The position numbers were made by a program, and so were the translations under genes. This document shows positions 13,351 through 64,000 of a stretch of 64,000 nucleotides of DNA, in pieces. This stretch comes from Xiphias gladius (lineage: Eukaryota; Chordata; Actinopteri; Istiophoriformes; Xiphiidae). The stretch is taken from contig NC_053414.1 in NCBI RefSeq assembly GCF_016859285.1, positions 8,730,517 through 8,794,516 on the forward strand, written 5' to 3'. Below the pieces are notes generated by a model. It was not told the DNA's origin. It made no database searches and saw only the letters and a program-made list of their open reading frames with translations. Each line of letters opens with the position of its first letter. The stretch's first letter is position 1.

Positions 13351-14880
13351 ACTCAGGTTGGGTTAATGAGGACTTCCGGTCGTCAGTTTCAAAGTAAAAT
13401 AGTTTTTTTTTTTTTTGGAACATCCGCTGGAAATACACTCGGGGGGCAGATAATTAGGTACGCCTTATTAAACTAATGCAGTCTGACAGAACGGTCCTGC
13501 AATAAACTTTACCCCCACGAAGGCTATAATGTTCATTTATTTTACTATTTTAAAGAGGTGTTGATTCAACTGTATGGTTCATTTCGGAGGATACAGGCTG
13601 GATTACTAACCGGGCAAAGTGAGCAACTGCCCCGACAGCCCCAGGCTTACTCCATATCATGTGTCTACATAATTTGATTAATTGCAAATTAGTTTTTTCA
13701 GCTTCGCACAACTGAAGTAGAATATCAACTCTCCGTCTTATGGTCCTGGTCTTGTGGAATGATTCTGTGTCAAAATCTTTAAGACCATAAGTGCTTTATT
13801 TCTTTTTGTTGCTCCTTTGTTGTGAAGTTGAGTTTTATCAAATTGCTTCAGTTTTTTTTTTCTCTGTGTCACGTAATTAACACACAGGAAACCTCAGGCC
13901 AGGGACTCTTCTTCGATAACAGGAGAACTGTAAGAGTGCAACCAACAGTTATTGTCATTTATCAACACATCTGACAATTATTTTCATGAATAATCGATTG
14001 TTTGCTCAGTGTATAAAATGTCAGAAAATGGTATTCATATTTTTTCTGGATAGCTGTCAAAAAAAATGTTGTTTACCATTATAGAAAACTGGGAAACTAA
14101 CAAATATTCATATTTGAAAAGCCAATACCAGTGAATTTTTTAACTTTTTTGAATTAAAAAAATGACTTATACAATCAATCAGTTGTGAAATTTTTGTTGC
14201 AAATTCATTTTCTTTCATTTGACTAATCAATTATTTAACCTCTAGAGCAGCGGTCGGCTTCTGTATTTTGCAATACAGTTCAACATGACCAACTAACTAA
14301 CTACATCCTCCAAAACGACTATGAATAAACAACTCTCTAAAACAACTTCAACAAAAACTAAACATTACAACCTTCATACAGGTAGGACTGTTATATAGCC
14401 TAAGCCTATAAGCCTATAGCCTTGTATAGCCTAAGACTGCATTATGTTTAGCTAGCTGCAGCTAATAAACTGGAAAATGCATGCATACTCTGAGTGACCA
14501 AATAAAGAGAAACTCCTGTACTTGCAAAGTATTCAGTGGTGGAAGAAGTACTGATTTACTTAAGTACATATAGCAATACCACACTGTAGGAATACTGTGC
14601 CGCAAGTAAAAGTCATGCATTCAAAATTTTACTTTAAGTTAATTTTAATTATTACTTTATATACTGATGGGTAGTGTGTAAATTTCTCCCTGGGGATCAG
14701 AGAAGTTTTATCTTATCTTAAACTATAATAATATATCATAATTCATCTGTTTGGATTTTGTATTATTAATCTGAATCTAAAAGCTAACAACAGTAACTAA
14801 GGTTATAAAATAAATGTAGTGGAGTAAAAAGTACAATAGTGCCTCTAAATTGTAAAAAAAGAAAAAAATGCCATCAGGCA
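13351..14880. other. Intergenic: degenerate repeats, no gene seen
   Basis: AT-rich sequence upstream of smcr8. A weak family A copy lies at about 13935-14240 (ataaaatgtcagaaaatgg, actaatcaattatt). A family D copy lies at 14533-14860 (gtggaagaagtactgattta, cattcaaaattttac). No reading frame resembles a known protein. Confidence 0.5.
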
Positions 14881-15030
14881 CCTGTGCTCTGAGCTCTGCG
14901 GCACCGCCTGGCGGTAGAACCAGCCGCCCGCGAAAAGCAGGGCCTCCGGCGGCCACCGACCGCCACCCCTCGGCCGCGGAGGACGCATGAAGAGCAGACG
15001 CTCTCTGCCGGCTTGAACACGAGGAATGAG
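14880..15030. other. Short isolated GC-rich island of unknown nature
   Basis: About 130 bp, very CpG-rich (ccgcctggcggtagaaccag, ctccggcggccaccgaccgc), set abruptly in AT-rich DNA. The minus strand is open through FAGGWFYRQAVPQSSEHR, with an AG before it and an AG/GTGCCT donor-like site after it. I do not recognise the peptide. It could be a lone exon, a gene fragment, or a short CpG element without coding function. Confidence 0.3.
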
Positions 15031-15393
15031 GACAACGACCACTAGCTCTTTCACTGTTCACATGGGGACGTCTGTATTTTTTTTTTAGTAAGTCTAAGTC
15101 ACTGCGTCACATGTTAGCCTAAAAAGCAGAAATGAATGGGTACTATCAGCTGATGGTAGTAAAATTACCCGCCGGCTCTATTATACAAATGAAAGTCACA
15201 TGACATGATTTCACCGTTATGATCAATGTTTCCCTAATAGTTGCAAAAAGTTGAAAGATTTTCTATTGTAACTGTAGTTGTATGGCTCTCCCCGGGTAAT
15301 TTCAGGGACTTAAACACTACAACGTAAGGGAAAGAAGAAAAAAAAAAAGTTGGAGCAACTGAGTGAGAATCTAATTTTTAATTTAATTTAATT

Positions 15394-15399
15394 TTTATT
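15394..15399 (-). terminator. mief2: Candidate mief2 poly(A) signal
   Basis: TTTATT on the plus strand reads AATAAA on the minus strand, about 930 bases past the mief2 stop. ATTAAA variants also occur nearby (for example near 15668), so the end of the 3' UTR is uncertain. Confidence 0.35.
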
Positions 15400-15775
15400 T
15401 GTAGTTTCACTGTTCAATCACAGAAAAAACCCACTTCTCTTACACCCAGCAAAAGAAAACTGAAGAAATGCCCGCATTCATACTGTATTTAAAAGCAACT
15501 GCATAAAATTATTAGGCAACTTTAACCATAATTTAAAGGGTTACTTTACCCAAATAGGATTGGCAAGAGACTGAACACTATACAAGACAAAAATACTGCA
15601 CACTTCAACCGTCAGTATGATAAAATATACACGCTTTGAAGTTAAATAAGCCCAACTCAGATACGCTGAATAGTTTAATAAGTGCAGCAAAACCTGGTGG
15701 GCTTCAGCAGGTCATTATTTTTCTGCATAGTAAGAATATACTGAAGGAGATTTAGGAAAATGATGCAGAGCACAC

Positions 15776-16126
15776 TCAATCAACTAGAGGATAACTGAAG
15801 CAATAAACTGTACTCACCCTGCTGTTAATGCCTATACTGAACCCTATGTGGCCATGTTGACCATCTCTGACTCCCTCTGAAAAATGATGATCACACAACC
15901 TTAAATGCAGACTCAGCTGTGTGCGTCGGGAGTTATGATCACGTATATCCCAAAGCCTCATTTCAAACATTTGGTTAACACTTCCTCGGCTCCTGTCCTT
16001 GGCACGTCTCCTTTTCCTCTGGGCGATTTGTTTAGTTTGATTATCATTTTCACATCTGCAGCCTCCTCGTAGCTTCTTCTCCTCCTCCTTCTTCTCCTCC
16101 TCCTCCTCCTCCTCCGGCGCAGACAT
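15776..16126 (-). CDS. Unrecognised 116-aa reading frame in the mief2 3' UTR region
   Basis: The minus-strand ATG at 16126 opens a frame starting MSAPEEEEEEE, followed by Lys/Glu-rich and basic sequence (RKRRRAKDRSRG). At about 15817 there is a strong donor-like AG/GTGAGTAC that could end the coding part after GINSR. It lies downstream of the mief2 stop in the same direction, so it may simply be a chance frame driven by a GAG repeat in the 3' UTR. A GCCATTTT (YY1-like) motif at about 16142 would fit a promoter. I do not recognise the protein and treat coding status as doubtful. Confidence 0.2.
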   Translation of the reverse strand: MSAPEEEEEEEKKEEEKKLRGGCRCENDNQTKQIAQRKRRRAKDRSRGSVNQMFEMRLWDIRDHNSRRTQLSLHLRLCDHHFSEGVRDGQHGHIGFSIGINSRVSTVYCFSYPLVD

Positions 16127-16329
16127 CAGTCCATGGTGCCTGCCATTTTGTCACTGTAACCGTAAACTTTTCCCTTTCATCGGTGCAGGATGGAGAAGCT
16201 AAACGAGGAGAGTTGGCAGTGTGAAGAATTCATCTTTGCCTTTAACCAAACATCACGGATGATAAAAGATTACTCCTTGGATTTGTGTGTGTCAGAGCTT
16301 GAGAAGTAAAGTGCTGTGTGTGCAGAGAG

Positions 16330-21612
<5,283 letters not shown>

Positions 21613-22894
21613 TGCTTCCTTTTTTGCGGTTAGCCTTGGGAAGAGAGAATGCATAAATTGGGGGAAGCAGAAAGTGACACAAGACATGACAGTCGGGTAG
21701 AGGGAAATGAACTCTACTTGCAGAATACTTTATCCTAGAAATCATGGTAGAAAACTGCAGTTCTGCATGACTGTTATGAAGGAACTAGCATAATATGGTA
21801 TTTTCATTCCAATTAAAATTCAATTAAAAAAAAATAATAATACCGACTACAATTTTTCTAGCAGCATCATATTTAATATGTACAGACAGGTGACAAACTA
21901 GAGGGTTAGGGTGTCATTGAATGGTTTGATTAGTGTGAAAATGATGTGAATTATTTGTTATGGCCTTCACTTTCACAAGCTCCAAACCCAACTGAACACC
22001 TACGTACAGATTTTGGAGCGATATGTTATGCAGCAGTCCACTTGCAGAAACTATAACATTGACCACTGAAGCTTTTCAGAATTCCCTTGATAGCCGAACA
22101 CCTTACAGGGACATTTTACTTAGCTTTTTCCTTTAATTTTTTCCCCCCATCTGTATGTCTGTAGTTGTCATTTGCACCAGTGGGAAGCCACAGAGGATTA
22201 GTCAAGATAACTAAACATGTTTTAATCTTCCTTACAACACCATCTTTTTCAGTTAAAGAACCGCAGAGTTTGTCAGAAATTACTTGGATGTTAAACTGCA
22301 TTAATTAAACAAACATGGTTATGACTTGTTACTGAATTATTGGGAAACCAAACAGCTTTGTTTTTAATATGGGAGCGTCAGGCCTTTCCTGGAAACAGAT
22401 TGAATGCTTTTAAGTAGCTTGTAAGTGTAGTTTCAAAACAGTCCTGAGGAGGATTTTTCTTTCATGGATTAAAAAACGCTATTTAATTGTTAAGCCTCTT
22501 GAGGCAATTTAAGATTTGTAATATTGGGTGATATAACTGAACTTGACTCAATAATGAGTACAATCTTCCTATCATTCATGACTTTGTTGACAGCTTTAGT
22601 TTTGGGAAACTTCCCACTCTGCTGCAGTCTCTCAATGGCATTAAACACAGTGAATTTGGGGTTATATTTTAAGCCTTTAACAACAATGATAAATATTGTT
22701 TTTAAAAACAAGAAGCTCACAGGATGAATAGAAATGCGTTCCAGTTATAAATAGAGGGTTGGATACCATGATGTTGGCTTGTTTCTCTTGACTGCCTCTG
22801 TGTCCAAAAAAGAAAACTGTTCATGTTGAAAGCATTGAGTGTGAAGAGGTCTCTTTCACAGCAGATATTCCGATGTCATGGCGGGAAAGTTACA

Positions 22895-22994
22895 GGTGTA
22901 ATTAATAACATTAATGATGACTCTCTTCAAGTGTGTCTCATTTAGCATTAAACCAAATGGAATTCATCCATCGTTAATGTTATTAATTATACCC
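22895..22994. repeat. Imperfect inverted repeat rich in TAAT motifs
   Basis: The left arm, 22895-22919 (ggtgtaattaataacattaa then tgatg), pairs with the right arm, 22969-22994, read on the other strand. There are only a few mismatches and a loop of about 49 bases. Each arm contains several TAAT/ATTA cores, as in homeodomain sites. It lies in the first intron of mief2. Confidence 0.6.
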
Positions 22995-23954
22995 TTGATC
23001 TACTTTCAGGGCCATATCAAAACATCTATCCGGAAAAAGCCCTAATTTTACAGCTGCTCGTGTGATTAAATGGGCTGTTATGACGGGCAGTATGAAACTG
23101 CAGCAGTGAAGTACGTTTCTCAAAACTAAATCCATCTGTAAGGTTAATTAATGATGGGAAACAACATTTTAATTTGGTCTGATTTAAAGACTGTGAAGCG
23201 ATTCTTTAAGCATTCCAATTTCTGGAGCAGACACATACAGTATGCGCGTAGGATGTGTGATACCGGTTCTTTTATTTTGCACGAAAGCGAACATGTGCGC
23301 TGTGCTTATCATATTTAGCTCCCAGCACCTGAGACCCAGAAATAGCCACAGAACATCTCTCCAAGCAATTTCAACAGAGTGCCTGCCCTCTCTCCTTGCC
23401 AGAGGTACAGGGTCCCAAGAATGGAGACATGTTTTATTTATAGACCCAATACATGCCTGAGTCACACTGGCCGGATCATATATATAAGAACTTTCTTCGT
23501 CAAGGCACGTTGAACATCAGAGCAGAGTTCACTTTTCGGTTCAATTTTTGTTACATTACATTCAGGGAAAAGGCAAAGGGCACCACTTGTTGACAGATGT
23601 TACCCAACACTGGTTGAGCTGATTGTACATGCAAACAGATGGAGCAACTGATAAACGTATAGATCAGTCAATCAATACTGCTGTTGACCAATATGCTGTT
23701 TGTTGATTCCAACCTGCGCAATTGTGCCTTATCAGACCAGCAGTTACAAAATGGGATTTATTGTGCAATATGAGCTTAAAATATAACAAATATTTCAGTG
23801 AAGCAGTGACAAATTTATAGCATTAGCAGCATCATACACCACCAGGTTGTTACTGTCAATGAGGGGACAGCCAGCCTCTCTACATGGGACAGTAACAAAA
23901 GAAATCATATAAATAATGGACTGTTTTCTCTTGTGTTTGTGGCATACTGCACCA

Positions 23955-24300
23955 GAGCTGAAAGGATTAGTTGATTAATTGATTAGTCAATCGACAATGG
24001 TAATAGGCAACTAATTTGATGATCGGTTAGTGGTTTCATACATTTTTCAAGCAAAAATCGTAAAAAACTGTTTTCATTTTGTCAAATGAGCAACTTTGCT
24101 GCTTTTCATCATCATAAATCACTGTTAACCAAATTTATCTTTGGGTTTTGGACTTTTATTTGAACAAAAAAAAAGAATTGTGAAGACATCACCTTGGGCT
24201 CTGTGATGCTTTCACGGTTGTTGTTTCACAATTTTTAATTAAATCGGAAGAATAATCGACTGATGAATCGATAATGAAAATAATCGTTTGTTGCAGCCCT
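23955..24300 (+). repeat. Interspersed repeat family A, near full length
   Basis: Runs from gagctgaaaggattagttga to aataatcgtttgttgcagcc, with ttggactttta, caccttgggctctg and other internal family motifs. It lies in the mief2 first intron, about 500 bases from the proposed promoter. Confidence 0.5.
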
Positions 24301-24970
24301 ACACTGAACTGACCAAAGGTGGCGGCAACGCGGACAACGGCGAGTTGTTACCTTAGAAACGCAGAAAAAGAGTATTCTGACTTTTCCCTCTGGGACCCAA
24401 AACAAAGGAGTTTTTAAACTTGTCTTGCGATATAAAATCGTGACATCCTCCTGGCTGGACTGCTGACATGTTCGGCTTCACAGATATATCTTTAGCATTC
24501 ACCTGCTGATCATTTTTCTTGTGATGGTAACGCCTCCTCTCCAGTGTTTCCATACAGACTGAAGATCTAACGCCAAAGATAAACTAACATTACAGTTAGT
24601 AACATAACGCGACAGATGTGCATCCAGCTAACCGACATGGCCAATTTATTGTAAGGTATCTTAAGCATGAGGTGCAGCAGCAGCAAACAGATGAACGGCT
24701 GCCAACTCCTTCGAGCAGCTAACGTCAGTTACTGAAGCTAGTCAGGTAGTTAGTTAGCAACATTAGCAGTCAATGAAAACTATCTCTTCACTCTCCTGTT
24801 GATTATACTTACCACTCAGTGCGGGGAGAAATACAACAGTCTGACCCCAAACCATTAGCGTTTGTTAAAATACGTGTTTCGATCCCTTTTTATCAAAAAA
24901 AAGTGTACTATCTGTCGCTCAACGCCATAGGCTAAATATAGCTCGACCAGCTAGCTAACAGCTGCGGTCT

Positions 24971-25561
24971 TCCTCTTCTTCCTCTTCTTCTTTTTAATTG
25001 CAGTTGGCACTCAACCCTAAAGTGCAGTAGCGCCCCCAGCAATTACCCCAGGAACTAAGACAACAATCTTTATTTTATTCCCCCCTCGATAATTTCTTTA
25101 AAATTTACTGGAAATAACCATGTAGTTTGGTACTAATAACAGAACAGAGACAAAGTTCTGACACTGTAGTGTTGAGTTTATTATTGAATCCAAAGAGAAA
25201 TAAAGAAATTCTCCATTTAAACCCAGTGACTACATAATAGCCATTCATTTATTATCGGAAACTCCATTCCTCATATGTGCTGAATTGTATGTTTGTTTGT
25301 TGCACACCTAGCCCACCCGCTATCTTCTGAATAAAAACCTCAAGGTTGTGCTAGCTTAGCATTTAAAATAACTGGAAATGTGCCAACTGATCACTCTCAA
25401 TTTTACCTATAATTATACCAAATTATATGGTTCTCTCCAGGAAGCATTTTAGGAGATTACTAGAAGTACATTGGAATGTACAGACCCCTAAAATAAAGTG
25501 TTACCAATAATCCCACTACAAAAAGGGTCAACAAAAGATACTAATAGATCTTGTGTTGAGG

Positions 25562-25607
<46 letters not shown>

Positions 25608-27300
25608 AAACTACTGATTCCAAGCTCAAGAATAAACTATGAACTGCTACCACAGGAGCCCCTTTCCAAACATGCTGCCAATTAAATTGCCAATTTTTCT
25701 ATAATTTTTCTTCCTTCATTGTCAGGACCCAAGGCGTTACAATAGTTCTATAGCTAAAGCCAAATCAATTCATATATATTTTTGATTTTATATAATCAAA
25801 AATATCCCAAAAGTTTATTGGTGGAATTTACCGCACTTAATATGAATTCATCAATAAAAGAACTGTGCCCCAGCTAGAAACTCCTAGATTTCCATTTGGA
25901 TTAAAAACCTGTCACTGCTGTGCTGCAAGCTTGGCAGTAAACTGCTCAAAGTAGTCTACGATAATAAGAAAACATTTAGACTTTTTTCAGTGAGCCTCCG
26001 TTGAGGTTATAAACCAAGCTTTTTCACTCAGTGGAGTGGGTCTGAGCTGAGGCCATTTGTGAAATATGTCATTGATTTAGAGATCCAGGGGACCCAATAC
26101 CGGACAGAAAAACCTGGAACGTGCCAGGGATTATATACATTATATACTGTATTTGTTGCTACTGTATCCGTTCTTGAGTTGTGGTCAGCTGGACACAGAC
26201 TTTTTAGACAAACTTGGAACAAAAAAGTCACTTGTTTTAAAGGGAAATTATTTTGTAATCATGAAAAAAAGAAACATACCTGGCACTGCTTGACCTTTTA
26301 AAACAGGTTACAGAATGTAACCTGAGAATAAATGTAGACCCTGGCAACAGAAGAAACACTGTGTTGTCCCTATACCTGATCCTTCAACAGCCAGCTTGGT
26401 AGAGGGGTAACCGTGCTTTAATGAATGGCGATTCAACTCTGTGGAGACAATTTCAGCTTTATTCCAATCAGCCAGCACCGCGTTAATCAAAAATGTGGCC
26501 ACTGAAACCCATTAAACCACCTCATGTGCCACCACTGGCCACAAAGTCAGTGTCCCTTTCACTGTCAGAAGAGCTCTAGTATTTCCCTCTTGCAGAATAT
26601 TACTTTTAACTTTTGGTAACACTTTCAAATTCACAACTGTGGCAGAGCTTCAGAAAACCATGGTCACCACTCATTCTACTTTTAGAAAGTCTTTTTTCCT
26701 CTGAACCAAGGTTATTTTTGTTCATGTGTAACTGCAGACTAACCTAGCAGTCAGCTAAATAGTACCTCTGCCAAATTCAGCTGACAGGGAGCAGGAAACA
26801 AATTTATCTGTGTTTACACAGCAAACCACAAGGACAAATACATCTGGAAATTGAGTTTCTTCGTAACCAAGTGTTTAGACCCAAGTTAAACAAGACATAA
26901 TAGGTTTGGTTTTTCTCAAATTAAGTTCTGACTGACCCAAACAGCACCCAAGTTGAATGAGGAAAAAATCAGATTTAATAGAGAACAGCAATAACATGGC
27001 GTCTGTCACTATAAAAGGTTAAGCAACTTTAGGCTGAAACAAGAGTGTAAAACAAGGCCTGAGTATTTCATCACTCCATAAAGCATCAGTTTTGTTGATA
27101 CACCATATTGTGACCTTCACCAAGAGGAGCCACGTGGCTGAATCAAATCATAACACGGGTAAGCATGATTGGACATCTGCCACTTGCTGCAACTTAAACT
27201 GCGACAGAAAGGCTGAAGTGAACAAACAGCAAAGACCTGGGATGGCACAGTAAAAGTATGGGTCAGAAATGTAGGTGCAAAAAAAAGGAAAGGAAGAAAA
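24971..27300. other. Gap between mief2 and alkbh5: no gene seen
   Basis: AT-rich sequence with a (GT)n microsatellite at 25566-25606. No long frame resembles a protein, and I see no trace of LLGL1 or FLII, which lie between these genes in human. Plus-strand pyrimidine runs near 24.97 kb look like a splice acceptor but have no coding partner. Confidence 0.5.
25566..25606. repeat. (GT)n microsatellite, about 20 units
   Basis: Uninterrupted alternating TG on the plus strand, in intergenic DNA between mief2 and alkbh5. Confidence 0.95.
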
Positions 27301-27785
27301 AAAAAAATATCATTCTGCATAAAAGTTCCCCCAATCAAAGACTATACAAACGTATTGTACATTATAACAAGTTAGATTACAGCTCAGGTTCTCTTTTGTA
27401 CAAGTCCATAAGTACATCTTCCTTTTAGCTCTTAAGGTCTGTACATCTTGGTTACAAAAAATACATGCCATTTTGAAGTATCTATGAACATAGAAACAAA
27501 AAAAGATTTAATTTAAGGTAACAGTTTAACAACAGAGCCTAACTGTAGTAAGTAACTCGAGGTTCTATAATGTGTAGCAGAGACGCCAGCTTCGTCTGCC
27601 AGAAACAAATATACACTCAAACTGATCCAGACTCAAATCAAAATGCAGACGACATGATGACTGTGCTCCTCGTGCCAGACTAAAACTGGAGCAAGAAAAT
27701 TATGTCTGATCAAAGAATGTTACAATACCGAAAGACATAAAAGAACAGGTATATTTCTAGGTGTACGTGTGTGAGTGAGAAGTGT
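27300..27785 (-). other. alkbh5: alkbh5 3' UTR (probable)
   Basis: Lies directly past the alkbh5 stop on the minus strand, AT-rich, without frames. An ATTAAA variant occurs on the minus strand near 27.51 kb. I found no canonical AATAAA on the minus strand in this stretch, so the end is uncertain and the UTR may be longer. Confidence 0.4.
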
Positions 27786-31150
<3,365 letters not shown>

Positions 31151-31412
31151 GAAGCGAAAGCCCCAGTTTGGGAGCCTTGAGGGGACATGTGAGACTACTG
31201 CTAATTTTGTGCCGCTAAGCTTTTATTTACCTCCATAAAGTTCACAATGCCAATGCGTTTTATTTGCTTGTGCTTATGCCCTATTAAATCACAACAACAA
31301 TAATAAGCAATGAGAAACTTTATTTCCATACTTTATACCTCTAGGGGAGAGTAAATTGTGCAAATACTTATACATATTTTATAACATTAAAAAATGCAAA
31401 TGAAGCTTCCAG

Positions 31413-31414
<2 letters not shown>

Positions 31415-31453
<39 letters not shown>
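31415..31453. repeat. (AT)n microsatellite, about 19 units
   Basis: Uninterrupted alternating AT, about 280 bases beyond the CpG-rich promoter of alkbh5. Confidence 0.95.
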
Positions 31454-31456
<3 letters not shown>

Positions 31457-31679
31457 AGAATCGAAATGCACAAATTCACTACTGGATCCCTTTAGCTCCT
31501 TAGTTTTCCACCTTTTTTCTCATAAATAATGCACCCTTAAGGTTGGAGAAATCCTCTTATTCCACACTGTTTGGCTGTATTGTCATACATGTTCCGTATC
31601 ATCTTGTTGCAACTCTTAACTTGAAGCTCTGTGGTGTCTACACCGAATGACATATTCATATCCGAGACTCTATGCTGTG

Positions 31680-32225
31680 CGCATTGGTGGAAGAAGTGCT
31701 CAGATCTTTTACCGTAGTAAAAGCTGCAATACTGCAGCTTAGAAATATTTTGTTAGAGGTAAAAGTAATGCATTCAAAATTGTGTTTAAGTAAATGTAAA
31801 AAAATTTTAGCATCAAAATATACTAAAAGTACCAAAAGTAAAAGTACTCAGAATTGCAGCATAATGTTTATTATATTATTGGGTTATAATTATTAATGTA
31901 CTATTGTATAACATTTAATGCTGAATCTTGTAAACTTGGGGCTAAATTTAATTACTTAATATACTACTGGATAGCGTGTGAATTTACATGTAGAGACCAT
32001 TAAAGTCTTGTCTTAACCTATAATAATATAGCGCAGTTTATTTGTTTAGTATACTTTGTATTATTAATCCAAGTCTACAAAGTAACTAAAGTTACTAAAT
32101 AAATGTATTGGAGAAAAAAGTACAGTATTTACCTCTAAACTGTAGTGGAGAATAAGTATAAAGTAGCATAAATACTCAAATGAAGTACAAGTACTTCAAA
32201 ATTTGTGGTCATAAAATAGAAATGA
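31680..32225 (+). repeat. Interspersed repeat family D ('AAGTA' type), long copy
   Basis: Starts gcattggtggaagaagtgct, then agatcttttaccgtagtaaa, aatgcattcaaaattg and repeated aaagtaccaaaagtaaaagt. It ends with tacaagtacttcaaaa. Related copies are at 14533-14860, 39855-40275 and, inverted, 12420-12545. This is a very common degenerate fish element of likely DNA-transposon origin. Confidence 0.55.
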
Positions 32226-32402
32226 TGCTATTTTTAAGCCTGTTTGAAATTATTTTCCGACGTGTAACATAACAAAGAATTAATCGATTTATCAAGAAAA
32301 TAATCTACAGATTAATCAATAATTAAAAGGTTTTTTTTAATCAGTTTCATCATTTTAATAAATGAGCAAAGTGCTCATATCTCTCTCTTTAAAATTGATT
32401 AG

Positions 32403-32408
32403 TTTATT
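32403..32408 (-). terminator. myo15a: Candidate myo15a poly(A) signal
   Basis: TTTATT on plus is AATAAA on minus, about 510 bases past the myo15a stop codon at 32921. It implies a 3' UTR of roughly 0.5 kb (about 32385-32920). Confidence 0.45.
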
Positions 32409-32920
32409 TTGATAAAATATTTTATACAAAATAAGCAAGTTGATACATTAACATTGGTTGAACAAAACAATGTTTTACACTAACATCAAGTTTTACAGTC
32501 AACAGCAGTAATAAAAAAAATAAAAAACATATCAGTTATAAAACTTTGTAATGACAAGGCACAGGCCTGTGAAGCTTCCTCACGGTTCATTAACAGCTTC
32601 TACACAGATAAAACATATTTAATGTGAAATAAATTAAACTTACAGTAGTAAGTGCAATTATCAAGGTGTCAACCTGAAAAGAAACATTAATCAGTATCGA
32701 CATTCACTGCTTCTAGGCTTCACTTTGTTCAGTACATGCAGTACAATAATCAATTACACCTATGCATTCACATATTATATTAGCGTCTGTGTGTGAGCTA
32801 CGTATAACAAACACCTGAAGGCAAGAAGAGGTAGGCTATTTTTACAGGTTTCATCTACGTGTACTGTATGTGTGTGTAATTTTATACAATTGTGTGCATA
32901 CAATTAAGCATGAGCATGTG

Positions 32921-63948
<31,028 letters not shown>

Positions 63949-63966
63949 CTGAAGGGATGAACATAA

Positions 63967-63969
<3 letters not shown>

Positions 63970-64000
<31 letters not shown>
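63970..64000. repeat. (CA)n microsatellite at the window edge
   Basis: Starts about 20 bases upstream (sense) of the first myo15a exon in the window and runs out of the window. Confidence 0.9.

Larger units (their letters stand above)
21613..24970 (-). promoter_or_regulatory. mief2: mief2 5' UTR exons, long first intron and probable promoter
   Basis: An AG acceptor precedes GCTAACC at 21634, 22 bases above the ATG, so the 5' UTR is spliced. Upstream on the minus strand, a near-perfect donor (GAGTG/GTAAGTAT) ends a candidate first exon at 24813. The start of transcription would then lie at about 24.9 kb. The intron of roughly 3.2 kb contains a family A repeat at 23955-24300 and an inverted repeat at 22895-22994. 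The exon and promoter positions are inferred from splice signals only. Confidence 0.45.
31151..32384. other. Intergenic between myo15a and alkbh5, mostly repeat
   Basis: Contains an (AT)n run at 31415-31453, a family D repeat at 31680-32225 and a family A fragment at about 32270-32340. I see no gene. Confidence 0.6.

Noticed and set aside
16190..16309. The 39-aa plus-strand frame as a confident gene
   Set aside because: It is too short and unrecognised to annotate. I kept it only as part of a low-interest finding.
24353..24553. Minus-strand frame METLERRRYHHKKND in the mief2 first intron
   Set aside because: Short, unrecognised, and next to a family A repeat. No acceptor or donor links it to mief2.

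Overview
The window is vertebrate nuclear DNA, almost certainly from a ray-finned (teleost) fish. It holds many short GT-AG introns, long CA/GT microsatellites and several degenerate interspersed repeat families of the kind common in spiny-rayed fishes. There is no sign of prokaryotic, plasmid, viral or CRISPR content. The species cannot be named from the sequence.

Four protein-coding genes lie head-to-tail, all on the minus strand. From low to high coordinate they are smcr8 (CDS 476-12794, 6 coding exons, 917 aa), mief2 (16330-21612, 7 coding exons, 467 aa, plus a likely 5' UTR exon near 24.8 kb), alkbh5 (27786-30437, 4 exons, 360 aa) and myo15a (32921-63948, 58 coding exons, 2132 aa of the C-terminal part; its 5' end lies beyond the window). 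I rebuilt the exons by hand from splice signals, reading phase and remembered family sequences. Every joined reading frame is open and divisible by three.

Region by region: 1-13.4 kb is smcr8 and its CpG-rich promoter. 13.4-15.4 kb is intergenic, with repeats and a small GC-rich island. 15.4-25 kb is mief2, with a long 3' UTR and a 3.2 kb first intron. 25-27.8 kb is gene-poor and runs into the alkbh5 3' UTR. 27.8-31.2 kb is alkbh5 and its CpG-rich promoter. 31.2-32.4 kb is intergenic repeat. 32.4-64 kb is myo15a, read from the stop codon upstream to the switch II part of the motor.

The genes do not form a pathway. SMCR8 is a DENN protein of the C9orf72 complex (autophagy, lysosome), MIEF2 is a mitochondrial DRP1 receptor, ALKBH5 is an RNA m6A demethylase, and MYO15A is the stereocilia-tip myosin of hair cells. 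They are together because this is the fish counterpart of human 17p11.2 (Smith-Magenis region). Gene order and relative orientation match human, but LLGL1, FLII and TOP3A, which I recall as interspersed there, are absent.

I see no new biological system. The best leads are a probable GC-AG intron and an ambiguous neighbouring junction in myo15a, a FERM domain split by a proline-rich insert, a perfect 50-bp palindrome, a six-unit 128-bp tandem array with faint tRNA-like boxes, and a strand bias in the CA/GT arrays next to splice sites.
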